Assembly: GCF_008831285.2 (NCBI RefSeq)
Contig: NC_045142.1
Location: 11,916,716 to 11,980,715, forward strand
Reading direction: 5' to 3'
Length of the DNA: 64,000 nucleotides
From: Nymphaea colorata
Taxonomy: Eukaryota > Streptophyta > Magnoliopsida > Nymphaeales > Nymphaeaceae
Shown: positions 61,920-64,000 of the stretch, in pieces
Numbering within the stretch: the first letter of the stretch is position 1
Layout of the letters: every line of letters begins with the position of its first letter
Notes under the pieces: generated by a model
The model's input: only the letters and a program-made list of their open reading frames with translations
Databases searched by the model: none
Told to the model about the DNA's origin: nothing
Translations under genes and position numbers: made by a program

Positions 61920-62370
61920 CAGGAAAGTTTTTACCGACACGTGGAGGACGTTAGTAAAAATACAACTTAAAAACGTTGGTGAAAATTGTGTGTAACTTTC
62001 ACCAACGTGTACAGAACATTAGCGAAAACCTACTTGCACCGATGTCTAGACATAAAGCGCCGAAAGAGGTAAGTTATACCAACACACTTGCTGAACGTTG
62101 ATAAATTTTTCACCGGAAAACACTTTTACGAACGCGAGCAGTCATGGGCGTCAGTCAAATCATTATTTTTACTCATGGCCGGAAAGATTAACTTTCACCG
62201 ACTGGACATGTCGGTGAAGGCTAATGTTCATAAACGCCTATATTTTTAGAAATATATTTTCAGGCCGTTAAACGGCTCCTGAAAGTCCATCTTCACCAAC
62301 ACTTGGCTTCAAAGACGGGTAAAAATGGATTTTCACTAACAGCCACCAAGCCAAGTGTCGGTGATTCCAT
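61920..62370. mobile_element. CACTA-like subterminal repeat cluster
   Basis: Short words around TTTCACCGAC / GTCGGTGAAA recur in both orientations (about 61934, 61998, 62196-62218, 62303 and 62355). They include the near-palindrome TTTCACCGACTGGACATG followed by TCGGTGAAGG. Such arrays of inverted and direct motifs are typical of the ends of plant CACTA elements. A CACTA string occurs at 61801, but the opposite end was not found, so this may be a fragment. Confidence 0.5.
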
Positions 62371-63530
62371 GTTCCTACTTCTAATGGCAGGCATCCTCTT
62401 TTTCCTACTCCAATAACCTAACACATGTACTCCTATACAAAGTAAGTTCCTTTCTTAGCAGCGACAGAGCCACATATAGGCAAGTGCGGGCAGCTGTCCA
62501 CACTAGTGCTATAAAGATCCTTTATTTTCATATTAGAACTTTAGATGATTTGCGCATTTGTATATAGAGGCACCCTTAACATTGTCAGAACTTTTGAATT
62601 AGAGCCCCTCAACCCAAAATTTCTGGTTATGCAACCGCATTTTAGTCCTACAATCTACGTTGTAGACATTGGCAAATGGTAGACTAGCTAGGCAGGTTGA
62701 GGACCAACAGTGCTCATCCCAAAATTTGGGAAAGGTTCAATTGATGGGCAGTGCTGTTATCATTGCCAAACAACAGATTGTAGACAAAACAACAAACTGA
62801 TTATCATTGCAATGTATTGGAATGATCATAAATAAATCTTATCTTGATGTGAGATGTAGTGGAATGGTTAAAATTTAAAAACTTGGCTCATTATATTGTG
62901 ATTAGTAATGGTTTATGGTGTGACGACGGTTTATAGTGGCTTTAGCAATAATATGTAGTCCTATTAATAATGAATTTCTAAATTTTATACACGACAGCAT
63001 TGGCTCTTCTATATTAGAAATCCCTCGGTATTTTGTAGTTTTAGTTATAGCATTTCAACACATATAGCTTTGATATAATACTGGTCGATACAGAACGTAC
63101 GTAAAATTTGGAAGTATATTTTGACTTTATTCAATATTTTAAAATAGCTATTAATAATTTTTTAAAATAAAAAACAACCCTAGTAATTATTTTTAAATAA
63201 TTACTGACAACGCTGCTTGTGAATTTGCTCACTGCACTCCTCTTGGCAGTTCGTCTTGATCTGGGTACTATACGAATGAGAGTACCGTGTTCTACGCGGT
63301 GGTGGGGCCCAGTTTTTTAATGGGCTCAGCTGCATGAAGCCCCGATCACTTGCCACACACATCAGCACCATCTAACATTTCTGCTGCATATAAATATCGT
63401 CAGTAGACGGGTTTCAATTTTCAAATGCACGGTAAAAAACCGGTGGCGGAGGTAATAGTACATGTAGACTGACGTGGGCAGTTGCCCACACACCAGCAAC
63501 GATTTTTTTTTTAGTTTTTATATAAATGTC
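62371..63530. other. No gene recognised
   Basis: AT-rich intergenic sequence without recognisable coding or structural features. Confidence 0.45.
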
Positions 63531-63539
63531 AAATGGTGT

Positions 63540-64000
63540 CTATTTTATGGTTAGGTATAAGTCTGCACACGCGCCGAATCAAGTTCGAGTTGGGCCAGCT
63601 CCAGCTCGAATTCGAGCCAATCTCGATCGAACATGATCGAACATGCTCGAACTTGACTCGATAATAAAACGTCAAGCTCGAACTCCACTTATTTAACTCG
63701 TTTATGTTAAGCATGTCTCGTTTCTTTTAACTCATTTAACTTGTCTATTTGATACTTGTTTAACTACTTTTTCTTGTAGTTTCTTTTAACTCATTTAACT
63801 TGTCTATTTGATACTTGTTTAACTACTTTTTCTTGTAGAGTTTTTACAACTTGAGCTCACTCATCTAACAATTCGAGCATACATTAGAACTTGAGTTTGA
63901 CTTGTTTATAAACGAGTTGGATGTGAATCAAGTTTAAATGAGCAAGTTCCAGTCGAGCTCGAGCTGACTCGATTAGTAGTCGAGTTTTTACAGCTTGAGC
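63540..64000. repeat. TCGAG-rich dispersed repeat, runs off the right edge
   Basis: Dense CTCGAACT, GAGCTCGA and ACTCGA words, many self-complementary, occur at 63570-63680 and 63850-64000. It looks like a dispersed plant repeat of unknown class. The short minus-strand ORF here is not a gene. Confidence 0.6.
63721..63838. repeat. 59-bp perfect tandem duplication
   Basis: The unit starting TTTCTTTTAACTCATTTAAC and ending TTCTTGTAG occurs at 63721-63779 and 63780-63838, without differences. Confidence 0.95.

Noticed and set aside
1-64000. CRISPR arrays, operons, bacterial or organellar insertions
   Set aside because: No spaced direct repeats of CRISPR type, no dense prokaryotic-style gene clusters and no recognisable plastid or mitochondrial genes. 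Introns and TE content are typical of plant nuclear DNA.

Overview
The window is nuclear DNA from a seed plant, most likely an angiosperm. It is AT-rich, has GT-AG introns of up to 6.5 kb, and is dominated by plant transposable elements (CACTA, PIF/Harbinger, hAT MITE, Ty1/copia, Ty3/gypsy chromovirus, and a Ty3/gypsy relative with a plant mobile domain). The species cannot be fixed from the sequence. Large TE-filled introns and GATC- or TCGAG-rich dispersed repeats suggest an early-diverging or otherwise TE-rich genome, but that is inference.

Layout. 1-770 is a GGATC-rich degenerate repeat. 2.0-5.5 kb holds a decayed CACTA TNP2 transposase (minus). 9.8-11.4 kb holds a decayed copia element (plus), followed by a 169-bp tandem duplication and AT microsatellites. 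13.8-17.3 kb is GC-rich non-coding DNA, probably the 3' end or LTR of the chromovirus whose gag-pol occupies 17.7-22.1 kb (minus).

The one clearly intact host gene is a sorting nexin 2 (SNX2, PX plus Vps5/BAR), minus strand, 25517-40777. I resolved five exons (40777-39740, 36753-36544, 36420-36160, 32192-32106, 25597-25517). Every junction is GT-AG, every intron is phase 0, and the protein is 558 residues. Intron 4 (6.5 kb) contains a heavily decayed gypsy element. Intron 3 contains a hAT MITE with a perfect 8-bp target duplication. Intron 1 contains a palindromic AT-rich element.

Upstream of SNX2 lies a composite locus. A 2.6-2.8 kb inverted duplication (40994-43619 and 55619-58422) includes the SNX2 proximal upstream region in both arms. 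Between the arms is a Ty3/gypsy-like element encoding a plant mobile domain, then gag and protease. This element is interrupted by a 7.2-kb PIF/Harbinger transposon (47967-55168) with matching terminal inverted repeats and a TAA target duplication. Removing the transposon rejoins the retroelement reading frame exactly. Inside the Harbinger element, a cellulose synthase (CesA) exon fragment with its own splice acceptor sits in antisense to the SANT-like ORF1 and the DDE transposase. This looks like a captured host gene fragment.

From 58.4 kb to the end I see no convincing gene, only short tandem duplications, a CACTA-like subterminal repeat cluster near 62 kb and a TCGAG-rich repeat at the right edge.
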